Assembly: GCF_003130705.1 (NCBI RefSeq)
Contig: NZ_CP021354.1
Span: 1,178,001 to 1,242,000, forward strand
Reading direction: 5' to 3'
Length of the DNA: 64,000 bases
Source: Rhodococcus oxybenzonivorans
Lineage (GTDB): Bacteria > Actinomycetota > Actinomycetes > Mycobacteriales > Mycobacteriaceae
How positions within the stretch are numbered: the stretch's first letter is position 1; each line of letters starts with the position of its first letter. The notes below the pieces were generated by a model. That model made no database searches. It was not told the DNA's origin and was given only the letters and a program-made list of their open reading frames with translations. The position numbers were made by a program, and so were the translations under genes. This document shows, piece after piece, positions 16,156-25,628 of the stretch.

Positions 16156-16470
16156 TCAGTGCAGGACTTTGAGTCCCACGACGCATGCCACGATGGCGGC
16201 GACCAGCAGGATCTTGACGAGCGATGTGTTTTCGGCGCCGGTCGCCATCGCGAAACCGACGGTAAGGGAAGCGCCGATTCCCACCCACACTGCGTATGCC
16301 GTCCCGGTCGGCAGAGTACGCATCGCGAAGGCCAGCCCCGCCATGCTGAGGACCAGCGCAATGACGAATACGACACTGGGGCTGATTTTGCTGAACCCCT
16401 CGGACCGACCGAGAGCGGTGGCCCAAACGGCCTCCAGCACGCCCGACAGCACCAGCACGATCCACGCCAT
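16156..16470 (-). CDS. SMR family transporter, SugE/Gdx guanidinium-exporter type
   Basis: A 104-aa, four-helix small multidrug resistance protein. The conserved membrane glutamate is in VLEAVWATALG and the following SEGFSKISPSVV, MRTLPTGTAYAVWVGIGA and C-terminal GLKVLH match the SugE/Gdx branch, whose members export guanidinium ions by proton antiport. Two subunits form an antiparallel dimer in the membrane. No partner SMR gene is adjacent. I looked for guanidine riboswitch motifs upstream and did not recognise one. Confidence 0.85.
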   Translation of the reverse strand: MAWIVLVLSGVLEAVWATALGRSEGFSKISPSVVFVIALVLSMAGLAFAMRTLPTGTAYAVWVGIGASLTVGFAMATGAENTSLVKILLVAAIVACVVGLKVLH

Positions 16471-16774
16471 GACACTCTCCCGAGCACCGTCTTGTCGCTG
16501 GCCGGGTACGGTGCGCTCGTCCGGGTGTCGTATCGACGACCTTCACGGTACCGAAAGCCCGTGCCGCGGGCTGAACGCAGTGGTCGGCGCGTGCAGGAAA
16601 ACGCCGGATAAGTCTCCCTCGTCTCGGCGGATTTCCTTTTTGTGACACGGCGGGGAAACGCATTGTTATCGGTTCGGGTTCACGCCGGCGAATGCGCCGA
16701 ATAACTCAGCGGATCGCGGCCTGCTTGTTTATTGTCGAGCACAATGCGTGAATTCCGTGCGCACTCCACCGACG
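16471..16774. other. intergenic region between sugE-like gene and micro-ORF A
   Basis: This 304-bp stretch contains no supported gene. It must hold the promoters of the divergent SugE-like gene and micro-ORF A. A GC-rich hairpin (AGCCCG, 5-nt loop, CGGGCT, on the minus strand near 16560) could belong to the sugE leader. The right half is comparatively AT-rich (CGCATTGTTATCGG and TGTTTATTGTCGAG), fitting a promoter for micro-ORF A. Confidence 0.4.
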
Positions 16775-16789
16775 ATGACGAGGCATATC

Positions 16790-16897
16790 ATGATGCTCGG
16801 ACTGCTTGCCGCAATCAACAGCGCGTTCACACTCGGGATTGCCAACACTATCGGGACGTTCGGGGGAGTGGTTCTCAACCTGAACGTGGTCGGCTGA
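16790..16897 (+). CDS. micro-ORF A: 35-aa hydrophobic peptide, paralogue of micro-ORF B
   Basis: Starts ATG ATG at 16790 with GAGG (16780-16783) 6 nt upstream, and ends at TGA 16895-16897. The peptide opens with MMLGLLAAINS and closes with TFGGVVLNLNVVG; the middle is hydrophobic and membrane- or interface-seeking. It is 27/35 identical to micro-ORF B at 17228-17347. Eleven further codons differ only synonymously between the two, a strong sign that both are translated and selected. It has its own downstream hairpin. I recognise no family. An in-frame ATG at 16775 would add five residues. Confidence 0.75.
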   Translation: MMLGLLAAINSAFTLGIANTIGTFGGVVLNLNVVG

Positions 16898-16966
16898 GAA
16901 ACCGGTCGACGTCGACAGCTGTCGGACCGACAGCAGGACACCTACTTTCACCACATCTGCGATCGA

Positions 16967-16997
16967 CGGCCCCGCCGCGTCTCCTGCGGCGGGGCCG
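16967..16997 (+). terminator. terminator-like hairpin after micro-ORF A
   Basis: A perfect 12-bp GC-rich stem (16967-16978 with 16986-16997) and a 7-nt loop, 70 bp after micro-ORF A, without a T run. The rest of the 327-bp interval 16898-17224 has no supported gene and probably holds the promoter of micro-ORF B and phoP; the sequence around 17070-17170 is its least GC-rich part. Confidence 0.65.
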
Positions 16998-17227
16998 CAG
17001 TGTACCCGGGGCGCCCCAGCCTGCGGAAGGCACAACTTTCCCATCCTTGCTCATCGCTCTCGAATCTCGGCTCTTTTCGCCGAAAAAGTCTCGGTGAGAA
17101 ATTTCGGGAAAATCCAATGCGAGTGTCGCCACAGATTTGCGACGGTTCACCTATTGTTCTCGACAACGTGCAAGCAACGCGCGTAATCGGCTCGACACGG
17201 AAGTCCGCCCTGGCACAGGGGGAGATG

Positions 17228-17347
17228 ATGGAGAACATGATGCTCGGATTACTCGGCGCACTCAACAGCGGTGTCACGCTCGGTCTGGCCAACACGATTC
17301 TGACGTTCGGTGGCGTAGTCCTCAACCTCAACATCGTCGTCAACTGA
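17228..17347 (+). CDS. micro-ORF B: 39-aa hydrophobic peptide ahead of phoP
   Basis: AGGGGGAG (17217-17224) precedes ATG 17225 and ATG 17228; the latter has the better spacing and is used here. The core from MMLGLL (ATG 17237) to LNLNIV aligns without gaps to micro-ORF A. Conserved landmarks are NS, TLG, ANTI and TFGGVVLNLN. There is no signal-peptidase site. Possible roles are a small membrane peptide, a secreted peptide, or a leader whose translation affects the hairpins before phoP. It lies 111 bp upstream of phoP on the same strand. The choice among the four ATGs is uncertain. Confidence 0.75.
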   Translation: MENMMLGLLGALNSGVTLGLANTILTFGGVVLNLNIVVN

Positions 17348-17358
17348 CAAGGGGGCTT

Positions 17359-17436
17359 CGTCGTCTGCTGACGACGGGCGCACCGCCCGCCCGCTCGGTT
17401 CCCTGGGACGCTCACAGGAACTTCCCAGGGAACCGA
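17359..17436 (+). terminator. two consecutive hairpins between micro-ORF B and phoP
   Basis: First a 6-bp stem CGTCGT/ACGACG (17359-17376), then a perfect 14-bp stem (17395-17408 with 17423-17436) with a 14-nt loop. The stronger hairpin ends 22 nt before the phoP start, too little room for a separate promoter, so phoP transcription probably has to pass through it. No T run follows. It could be a terminator, an attenuator or an RNA-processing site. Confidence 0.7.
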
Positions 17437-17458
17437 CAGCGATGATCCAGCGTTCCGC

Positions 17459-18181
17459 GTGATGATGGGTTCCGTGAATGAGAAGCCCGTCGAAGCCCGA
17501 GTTCTCGTCGTCGACGACGAACCGAACATCCTCGAACTGCTGTCCGTCAGCCTGCGTTTTCAGGGTTTCGAGGTCGCGATCGCGTCGAGCGGCGCGGCAG
17601 GTCTCGATACGGCGCGCACCTTTCGGCCCGACGCCGTAATTCTCGACGTCATGATGCCGGGGATGGACGGGTTCGGGATGCTCCAGCGGCTACGCGCGGA
17701 TGGCGTGCACGCGCCGGTTCTCTTCCTTACCGCAAAGGACGCGGTCGAGGACAAGATCAGCGGCCTCACACTCGGCGCCGACGACTACGTCACCAAGCCG
17801 TTCAGTCTCGAAGAAGTAGTGACACGGCTGCGTGTGATCCTCCGTCGATCCGGCAAGGTGTCGGTCGAGGAACAGTCGGCGCGCATCACGTTTGCCGACA
17901 TCGAACTCGACGACGACACACGTGAGGTATGGAAAGCGGGCGAACTGGTATCGCTGTCGCCCACCGAGTTCACCCTGCTGCGGTACTTCATGGTGAACGC
18001 AGGCACGGTTCTCAGCAAGCCGCGCATCCTCGACCACGTGTGGAATTACGACTTCGGCGGTGAGGTCGGGGTGGTGGAGTCGTACGTCTCCTACCTGCGT
18101 CGCAAGGTGGACACCGGGGAGAAGCCGCTGATTCACACCCTTCGGGGCGTCGGGTACGTGATGCGCGAACCGCGGCGATGA
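17459..18181 (+). CDS. phoP: response regulator PhoP (OmpR/PhoB family)
   Basis: A 240-aa response regulator. The receiver domain has the acidic pair VVDDEPN, the phosphoacceptor D63 in VILDVMMPGMDG and the switch lysine in DDYVTKPF. The C-terminal winged helix includes SLSPTEFTLLRYFMVNAGTV and VVESYVSYLRRKVDTGEK. The sequence is close to M. tuberculosis PhoP (Rv0757) and is followed by phoR and a HIT gene, as Rv0757-Rv0758-Rv0759c are. The mycobacterial system controls envelope lipids and acid/stress genes. GTG 17459, ATG 17462 and ATG 17465 are all possible starts. The stop overlaps phoR by 4 bases. Confidence 0.93.
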   Translation: MMMGSVNEKPVEARVLVVDDEPNILELLSVSLRFQGFEVAIASSGAAGLDTARTFRPDAVILDVMMPGMDGFGMLQRLRADGVHAPVLFLTAKDAVEDKISGLTLGADDYVTKPFSLEEVVTRLRVILRRSGKVSVEEQSARITFADIELDDDTREVWKAGELVSLSPTEFTLLRYFMVNAGTVLSKPRILDHVWNYDFGGEVGVVESYVSYLRRKVDTGEKPLIHTLRGVGYVMREPRR

Positions 18182-19632
18182 CCGCCCCACCCGCACTAGA
18201 GAATTCTGTCGCGCCGGCCGGGCACGCGGGTCGGCGGTGGGTGCGGTCGATGCCGTTGCGGGTCAGCTTGGTAAGTGCGGTGCTGCTGCTCGCGGCACTC
18301 GGTCTCCTGGCGTCGGGAGTCGCGGTGACGTCGGCGCTCGAGAATTCTTTGACGAGCCGAATCGACCACCAACTCCGCGAGGCCGCGCAAGGGTGGGCCA
18401 AGCCGCGGGAAATGCGTCCGCTCCCGCCCCCGGACGAGCCGAACCCGGGACGACCGCCCAGCCCGTTCTATGTCCGCGCCGTGTCCCCGGACGGAACGGT
18501 GCTCTTCCAGATCAACGACGAGACCAGCGCGCCCGCAATTCCTGCCGATCCCTCTTCGGGTCCCATGACGGTCGGCTCCACCGACGGATCCGATGTCCGC
18601 TGGCGTGTGCTCACCACCACCGCGGCGAGCGGCACCCAGACGACGGTGGCGGTGACACTCACCGAGAACGACGACACGGTGAACCAATTGGTGGTCCTGC
18701 AACTCGGCATCGGCGCGGTGGTGCTCATTGCGTTGGGCGTCGTCGCGTACTTCGTCGTCCGCCGCAGCCTGCGTCCGCTCGGCGAAGTCGAGGAGACCGC
18801 CGCCGCGATCGCCGCCGGCGACCTCCATCGGCGTGTCCCCGCGCGCGACGACCGCACCGAGATCGGACGGTTGTCGGTTGCCCTGAATGGGATGCTCGCC
18901 CAGATTCAGCATGCCTTCGCCGCAACAGAAGCGTCCGAGGAGTCGGCCCGCCGCTCCGAGGAGAAGATGAGGCAATTCGTCGCCGACGCCAGCCACGAAT
19001 TGCGTACCCCGCTGACCACAATTCGCGGTTTCGCCGAACTGTATCGGCAGGGCGCGATGACCGACACCGAGACGTTGATGAGCCGTATCGAGGGAGAGGC
19101 CTCCCGGATGGGTCTACTCGTGGAGGACCTACTCATGCTCGCTCGGCTCGACGCCCAGCGGCCCCTCGAGAATCGGCCGGTCGACCTGCTGTCCGTGGTG
19201 TCCGACGCCGTGCACGCTGCCCGCGCGGTGGCGCCCGAACGCTCCTTCGCCCTGGAAGTGGGTTCCGGACCGGGAACCCCCGAAGTCCTCGGTGACGAGG
19301 CGCGGCTGCGGCAGGTGCTCGGCAACCTACTTACCAACGCCGTCAAGCACACTCCCGCGACCGCGGACGTGACGGTTCGACTGCAGACCACGGAGAACCG
19401 GGTCGTGCTGGAGGTAACCGACACCGGCCCGGGTCTCAGCGAAGACGATGCGGCGCGGGTATTCGAACGGTTCTACCGAGCCGACGCGTCCCGCACCCGA
19501 GAGAGTGGGGGAAGCGGACTCGGCCTGTCGATCGTGGCGGCGCTCGTGGCCGCGCACCAGGGCACCGTGACCGTCGACAGCCGGCCGGGCGAGGGCGCCA
19601 CCTTCCGGGTGGAACTGCCCCGGGCGCTCTAG
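18178..19632 (+). CDS. phoR: sensor histidine kinase PhoR
   Basis: A 484-aa membrane kinase partner of PhoP. One membrane helix lies near residues 28-52, a proline-rich extracytoplasmic domain follows, and a second helix is near 175-200. Then come a HAMP linker, a HisKA domain with the phosphorylated H273 in ASHELRTPL, and a HATPase with N (LGNLLTNAVKH), G1 (DTGPGL) and G2 (GGSGLGLSI) boxes. Translationally coupled to phoP by ATGA. The stimulus is not evident from sequence. Confidence 0.93.
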   Translation: MTAPPALENSVAPAGHAGRRWVRSMPLRVSLVSAVLLLAALGLLASGVAVTSALENSLTSRIDHQLREAAQGWAKPREMRPLPPPDEPNPGRPPSPFYVRAVSPDGTVLFQINDETSAPAIPADPSSGPMTVGSTDGSDVRWRVLTTTAASGTQTTVAVTLTENDDTVNQLVVLQLGIGAVVLIALGVVAYFVVRRSLRPLGEVEETAAAIAAGDLHRRVPARDDRTEIGRLSVALNGMLAQIQHAFAATEASEESARRSEEKMRQFVADASHELRTPLTTIRGFAELYRQGAMTDTETLMSRIEGEASRMGLLVEDLLMLARLDAQRPLENRPVDLLSVVSDAVHAARAVAPERSFALEVGSGPGTPEVLGDEARLRQVLGNLLTNAVKHTPATADVTVRLQTTENRVVLEVTDTGPGLSEDDAARVFERFYRADASRTRESGGSGLGLSIVAALVAAHQGTVTVDSRPGEGATFRVELPRAL

Positions 19633-19642
19633 ATCACATGTC

Positions 19643-20077
19643 TCAGTCGGGAACGTTGTCTGCGTATCCGAGATCGCGGAGGGCGCCGCGGAGCTTCGTC
19701 ATAGCGTCGTCCTGCGACTCCTGAGACGGATCCGGATTTGCATTGCTGATGTTGAAATCACCGAGGTCGTATGCCGGGAAGACGTGCACATGCAGGTGTG
19801 GGACCTCGAGTCCGGCGATCAACAGTCCGGCACGGGGCGCGTCGAACGCCGGGCGCACAGCCTGCCCGACGATGCGGGCCACATCCATCACCTTGGCCCA
19901 CAGCTCACCGTCGACCTCCTGCCAGTGGTCCACCTCTTTCCGCGGCACGATGAGGGTGTGGCCTTGTGTGATGGGTGCGATGGTGAGGAACGCGACGACA
20001 TCCTCGTCCTCCCACACGAACCTTCCGGGTAGATCTCCGTTGATGATGGCGCTGAATACAGATCCCATGGCCGCCAT
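19643..20077 (-). CDS. HIT family nucleotide-binding protein
   Basis: A histidine-triad protein of about 144 aa with the catalytic HLHVHVFP motif and the N-terminal FSAIINGDLPG typical of HINT/Fhit-like hydrolases of nucleotide conjugates such as AMP-lysine or dinucleoside polyphosphates. It occupies the position of Rv0759c next to phoR and converges on it with a 10-bp gap. ATG 20077 and ATG 20068 are both possible starts and neither has a clear ribosome-binding site. The longer open frame upstream is not conserved-looking. Confidence 0.87.
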   Translation of the reverse strand: MAAMGSVFSAIINGDLPGRFVWEDEDVVAFLTIAPITQGHTLIVPRKEVDHWQEVDGELWAKVMDVARIVGQAVRPAFDAPRAGLLIAGLEVPHLHVHVFPAYDLGDFNISNANPDPSQESQDDAMTKLRGALRDLGYADNVPD

Positions 20078-20095
20078 TATGCGGCTTCGCCGCCC

Positions 20096-20135
20096 GTGAG
20101 TACTTATTAACCATCCCCGGTTAACAAGTACTCGC
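20096..20135. repeat. 40-bp palindromic repeat, copy A
   Basis: Arms GTGAGTACTTATTAAC and GTTAACAAGTACTCGC, 14 of 16 positions complementary, around an 8-nt centre. It shares its sequence and its GCGGCTTCGCCGCCC left flank with copy D (31881-31920), and its arms with copies B (23450-23489) and C (51993-52032). It lies between divergent genes, where a terminator would not be expected. Confidence 0.85.
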
Positions 20136-20208
20136 AGGCGCGAAGCGCACAGGAAACTGCCAGGCGGTGTCCAGGGAGGCCGGAGAGTTCGGGCCGAATC
20201 TGGGACGC

Positions 20209-21453
20209 ATGACGACGAACTCCCTCTCCCGCGGATCGGGTGCACCGTTACGAACAGAGACCTCGCCGACCGCGCCCGTGCTGGACGTTGTCGTGCCGGT
20301 GTACAACGAGGAGGCCGGCCTCGACCACTGCGTACGGCGGCTGCGACGGCACCTCGACGACAATGTTCCCTTCTCCGCCCGCATCACGATTGCCGACAAC
20401 GCCAGCGTCGACGCCACCCTCGCCGTAGCGGAACGGCTCGCCACCGAAGTCCGCGACGTGCGCGTCGTCCACCTCGACCTGAAGGGGCGGGGCCGCGCGC
20501 TGCGGGAGGTGTGGGGTGCATCGGACGCCGAGGTCGTGGCCTACATGGACGTAGACCTGTCGACTGACCTCAACGCCCTCATGCCGCTGATCGCCCCTCT
20601 GCTGTCCGGGCATTCCGACGTCGCGATCGGCTCGCGACTCGTCCGCTCGTCCCGGGTGGTGCGAGGGCCGAAACGCGAGTTCATCTCCCGCAGTTACAAC
20701 CTGATCCTCCGCGGCGCACTGCACGCACGCTTCTCGGACGCACAGTGCGGCTTCAAAGCAATGCGGGCCGACGTAGCCCAGCGTCTACTTCCCCTGGTCG
20801 AGGACACCGGCTGGTTCTTCGACACCGAACTGCTGGTCCTCGCCGAGCGTGCCGGCCTCCGCATCCACGAAGTCCCGGTCGACTGGGTCGACGACCCGGA
20901 CAGCCGGGTCGACATCGTCGCGACCGCGATCGCCGACATGAAGGGGGTCTGGCGGGTGGGCCGCGCCCTGTCCACGGGCTCGTTGCCGCTGGGCGGCCTT
21001 CGCGCCAGCTTCGGTCGTGAGCCGCTCGTTCCGGGGGTGCCGCGCGGAATGGTCGGGCAGCTGGTCAGATTCGCGGTGGTAGGAGTGGCATCCACCCTGG
21101 CCTATGCGCTGCTGTACCTGATTCTGCATCCACTGATGGGTGCACAGTGGGCCAACGCCGTCTCGCTTCTCGTCACCGCCGTCCTCAACACGGCCGCGAA
21201 CCGCGCCTTCACTTTCGGTGTGCGCGGCTCCGACGGCGTCGCCCGACACCAGCTGCAGGGCCTGTTCGTGTTCGCCTTCGGATTGTTCCTCACCAGCGGT
21301 TCACTGTTCGTTCTGCACTCGGCGGCCCCGGACGCGTCCAAGCACGTCGAACTGGCTGTGCTCGTGCTCGCCAACCTCGTCGCCACCGTCAGCCGTTTCA
21401 TAGCCCTTCGCTGGGTGTTCCGGAACGCTCGAACCGAAGGAGCTTCTGCATGA
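20209..21453 (+). CDS. GT2 glycosyltransferase (polyprenyl-phosphate type) fused to GtrA domain
   Basis: A 414-aa two-domain membrane protein. The N-terminal ~240 residues are a DPM1-like GT2 transferase with VVVPVYNEEAGL and the metal-binding DVDLSTD, which would load a sugar onto polyprenyl phosphate at the cytoplasmic face. The C-terminal ~150 residues are a GtrA domain with four membrane helices (LVRFAVVGVASTLAYALLY onward), the proposed flippase. The downstream gene, coupled by ATGA, is a GT39-like transferase that could use the flipped sugar. ATG 20209 is used; GTG 20167 would extend it by 14 residues. Confidence 0.88.
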   Translation: MTTNSLSRGSGAPLRTETSPTAPVLDVVVPVYNEEAGLDHCVRRLRRHLDDNVPFSARITIADNASVDATLAVAERLATEVRDVRVVHLDLKGRGRALREVWGASDAEVVAYMDVDLSTDLNALMPLIAPLLSGHSDVAIGSRLVRSSRVVRGPKREFISRSYNLILRGALHARFSDAQCGFKAMRADVAQRLLPLVEDTGWFFDTELLVLAERAGLRIHEVPVDWVDDPDSRVDIVATAIADMKGVWRVGRALSTGSLPLGGLRASFGREPLVPGVPRGMVGQLVRFAVVGVASTLAYALLYLILHPLMGAQWANAVSLLVTAVLNTAANRAFTFGVRGSDGVARHQLQGLFVFAFGLFLTSGSLFVLHSAAPDASKHVELAVLVLANLVATVSRFIALRWVFRNARTEGASA

Positions 21454-23444
21454 CCACGACTCTCGACGCACCGAAGGTCGAGACGGCCGGACCACCGGTA
21501 CGTAAACGCTGGGAACTGTGGGCGCTCGGCGCCCTTCTGGTGGGAACCGCGGTCGCGTACACGTGGGGGCTCGGCGCCTCCGGATGGGCCAACTCCTTCT
21601 ACGCTGCCGCGGTCCAGGCCGGGTCGGAATCGTGGAAGGCCTTCTTCTTCGGCTCCTCGGACGCCGCCAATTCCATCACCGTCGACAAGCCTCCGATGTC
21701 GTTGTGGGTCATGGAATTGTCGGTCCGGGCCTTCGGTTTGAGTTCCTGGGCCATGCTGGTGCCGCAAGCGCTTCTGGGCGTCGGTTCGGTGGCCCTGTTG
21801 CACGCCACGGTGAAGCGGTGGTTCGGTGCCCCGGCCGGTCTGCTCGCCGGCCTCGTGTTCGCGCTGACGCCCATTGCCGCGCTCATGTTCCGCTTCAACA
21901 ACCCCGACGCCCTGCTCGTGCTCCTGATGATCGCCTCCGTCTGGGCGATGCTGCGGGCAGTAGAGGACGGACGCACCCGCTGGATGGTGCTGACCGGTGT
22001 ATTCGTCGGATTCGGCTTCCTCACCAAGCAGCTTCAGGTGATGCTCGTCGTTCCGCCGCTCGCCCTGACCTATCTGATCGCGGGACCCCCGAAGTTCGGC
22101 ACGCGCCTGGCCCAGTGCTTCGCCGCACTCGGCGCGATGATCGTGTCCGCGGGCCTGTGGCTGCTCACCGTCGAATTGTGGCCGGCGTCGTCGCGCCCGT
22201 GGATCGGTGGCTCGCAGAACAACTCGATCCTCGAACTGACGCTGGGATACAACGGACTCGGCCGATTGAACGGCGAAGAGACGGGCAGTGTCATTCCCGG
22301 CCGCGGCGTGGCGGCCACCACCATGGGTGGCGCCGCGGAAGCCGCGATGGACGGCGGTATGCCTGGCGGCGGAATGTGGGGCAGCACGGGCATCACCCGG
22401 ATGTTCGAGTCCGCTCAGGGCGGCCAGATCGCCTGGCTGATCCCGGCAGCGCTGATTCTGCTGGTCGCCGGACTCGTAGTGCGCAGCTGGGCGCCTCGTG
22501 TCGACACCCAGCGCGCGTCGTTCCTCGTCTGGGGTCTCTGGCTACTCGTCACCGGACTGACCTTCAGCTTCATGGCCGGCATCTTCCATGCCTACTACAC
22601 GGTCGCGCTCGCACCGGCCGTGGCCGCCCTGGTAGCGATCGGATCGGTGACGATGTGGCGTCGACGGGACGCGCTGTGGGTGAGGGCGGTGCTCGCCGCG
22701 ACAGTGCTGGCCACCGTTGCCACGTCCTGGATCCTGCTCGGCCGCACCGCGTCGTTCGTGCCGTGGGTGAAATGGGCGGTGGTCGCGGTGGGTGTCGTGT
22801 CCGCCCTCGCACTTCTGATCCCGGCGCCGACCCGGGGTCGCATCGCAGTCGCAACCGTCCTGGCGGCTCTGTTCGCGGGGCTCGCCGGACCGGCCGCCTA
22901 TGCGATCGACACGATCGCCACCCCGCACACCGGCTCGATCGTCTCGGCCGGACCCACCGTCGTCGGAGGCCGTGGAGGTCCGGGCGGAATGGTCCGGCCG
23001 GCCGGAACGGACGGACCTGGACGCACGGGAGCCGGCACGGCACCACCCCCAGCGCCTCCTGGAGCCGCAGGTGGGGCTGGGGCCGCCGGCGGCCTACTCT
23101 CCGGCAGTACCCCGAGCGCCGAACTGGTAGGGCTCCTCGAAGTGAACGCCGACGACTACACCTGGGTGGCCGCGGCAATCGGCTCCAACAGCGCGGCGGG
23201 GTACCAGCTGGCCACGGAGGATCCGGTGATGCCGATCGGCGGTTTCAACGGGAGCGACCCGTCACCCACGCTCGAGCAGTTTCAGCAGTATGTGACCAAC
23301 GGTGAGATCCACTACTTCATTTCCGGCGGTCGCGGAGGGGGAATGGGTGGTGGCGGCACGGCGTCGGAGATCACCACCTGGGTGCAGGAGAACTTCACCG
23401 CCGTCACGGTCGACGGAGTGGCGCTGTACGACCTCACGGACTGA
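21450..23444 (+). CDS. GT39/ArnT-like membrane glycosyltransferase
   Basis: A 664-aa multispanning transferase of the PMT_2 / YkcB-like group, which moves sugars from polyprenyl phosphate to extracytoplasmic acceptors. The first loop has the family segments GASGWANSFYAAAVQAG and SITVDKPPMSLW; about a dozen membrane helices follow. After the membrane part comes a Gly/Pro-rich linker near residues 505-550, then a soluble domain (LLEVNADDYTWVAAAIGSNSA) and a second glycine cluster (GGRGGGMGGGG). Start ATG 21450 overlaps the preceding stop. With the GT2-GtrA fusion it forms a complete donor-flip-transfer set. Acceptor unknown. Confidence 0.87.
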   Translation: MTTTLDAPKVETAGPPVRKRWELWALGALLVGTAVAYTWGLGASGWANSFYAAAVQAGSESWKAFFFGSSDAANSITVDKPPMSLWVMELSVRAFGLSSWAMLVPQALLGVGSVALLHATVKRWFGAPAGLLAGLVFALTPIAALMFRFNNPDALLVLLMIASVWAMLRAVEDGRTRWMVLTGVFVGFGFLTKQLQVMLVVPPLALTYLIAGPPKFGTRLAQCFAALGAMIVSAGLWLLTVELWPASSRPWIGGSQNNSILELTLGYNGLGRLNGEETGSVIPGRGVAATTMGGAAEAAMDGGMPGGGMWGSTGITRMFESAQGGQIAWLIPAALILLVAGLVVRSWAPRVDTQRASFLVWGLWLLVTGLTFSFMAGIFHAYYTVALAPAVAALVAIGSVTMWRRRDALWVRAVLAATVLATVATSWILLGRTASFVPWVKWAVVAVGVVSALALLIPAPTRGRIAVATVLAALFAGLAGPAAYAIDTIATPHTGSIVSAGPTVVGGRGGPGGMVRPAGTDGPGRTGAGTAPPPAPPGAAGGAGAAGGLLSGSTPSAELVGLLEVNADDYTWVAAAIGSNSAAGYQLATEDPVMPIGGFNGSDPSPTLEQFQQYVTNGEIHYFISGGRGGGMGGGGTASEITTWVQENFTAVTVDGVALYDLTD

Positions 23445-23449
23445 CAGCC

Positions 23450-23489
23450 GTGAGTACTTGTTAACCGCCCGGTGTTAAGAAGTACTCAC
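23450..23489. repeat. 40-bp palindromic repeat, copy B
   Basis: Arms GTGAGTACTTGTTAAC and GTTAAGAAGTACTCAC, 15 of 16 complementary, with an 8-nt centre. It starts 5 bp after the GT39 stop and lies 57 bp ahead of purD, where it could also act as a terminator. Confidence 0.88.
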
Positions 23490-23546
23490 AGGGGGTGTTC
23501 CCGGCCACCCTCACCGGTGGCATTACGCGGCCCGTACGCTGACACC

Positions 23547-24800
<1,254 letters not shown>

Positions 24801-24821
24801 TTCTGTTCCCGTTCGAGTACT

Positions 24822-24864
24822 GAAAGACGTGCACCCCGGAGTATTCCAGGGGTGCACGTCTTTC
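24822..24864. terminator. bidirectional terminator between purD and the SDR gene
   Basis: A perfect 16-bp stem (24822-24837 with 24849-24864) and an 11-nt loop. The outer GAAAG/CTTTC gives a short T run in either direction. Serves both converging genes. Confidence 0.9.
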
Positions 24865-24875
24865 GGGCCGATTGG

Positions 24876-25628
24876 CTATCGCGCAGTCCACCCGCCGTCG
24901 ATGGTGTACGACGCGCCGGTGACCATACCGGCGTCCGCTGAGGCCAGCCATCCGACGAGGGATGCGACCTCGGCCGGTTCCACCAGCCGTTTGATCGCGC
25001 TCTCGGTGAGCATCACCTTCTCGACTACGTCGGCCTCACTGACGCCGTGCAGCTGTGCCTGATCGGCGATCTGCTTCTGCACCAACGGCGTCGACACGTA
25101 ACCGGGGTTGACGCAGTTGCTGGTCACGCCGTGCGGGCCACCCTCGAGGGCGGTCACCTTGGACATGCCCTCGAGCGCGTGTTTGGCCGTCACGTACGCC
25201 ACCTTGAATGCCGAAGCCCGAAGTCCGTGCACGGAGGACACGTTCACTATCCGACCGAATCCCTGCGCGTACATGTGGGGGAGAGCGGCACGGATGAGCA
25301 GGAACGGTGCCTCCACCATCAGTGTTTGGATCCGGCGGAAATCGTCGACGCGGAATTCCTCGATGGGGCTGACGGTCTGGATACCGGCGTTGTTGACGAG
25401 GATGTCTGTCTTCAGGCGCAGATCGGCGAGCTGATCGGTGTCGAGAAGGTCCACGTGCCAGGCGCTTCCGTCGATCTCCTCGGCGAGCGTCTTGGCCGCG
25501 ACATCGTCGAGGTCTGCGACGGTGACCTGTGCTCCACGTGCGGCCAGGTGTCGCGCGCATGCTGCACCGATTCCGCTCGCACCACCGGTGACGAGTGCGG
25601 CGCGGCCGGAGAGGTCGCGGGCGGTCAT
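24876..25628 (-). CDS. 3-hydroxybutyrate dehydrogenase-like SDR
   Basis: A 250-aa SDR whose pattern fits D-3-hydroxybutyrate dehydrogenase: GGASGIGAA, NNAGIQTVSPIEEF, the active-site VSSVHGLRASAFKVAYVTAK and the tail region NCVNPGYVSTPLVQKQIADQ. It would interconvert 3-hydroxybutyrate and acetoacetate with NAD. ATG 25628 overlaps the stop of the upstream permease gene, so uptake and oxidation are encoded together. An open frame much further upstream is a shadow of the permease. Confidence 0.88.
   Translation of the reverse strand: MTARDLSGRAALVTGGASGIGAACARHLAARGAQVTVADLDDVAAKTLAEEIDGSAWHVDLLDTDQLADLRLKTDILVNNAGIQTVSPIEEFRVDDFRRIQTLMVEAPFLLIRAALPHMYAQGFGRIVNVSSVHGLRASAFKVAYVTAKHALEGMSKVTALEGGPHGVTSNCVNPGYVSTPLVQKQIADQAQLHGVSEADVVEKVMLTESAIKRLVEPAEVASLVGWLASADAGMVTGASYTIDGGWTAR

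Noticed and set aside
16471..16640. Guanidine riboswitch upstream of the SugE/Gdx-like gene
   Set aside because: Sought because such exporters are often riboswitch-controlled, but neither the ykkC core, the paired ACGR loops of class II nor a clear class III pseudoknot was found.
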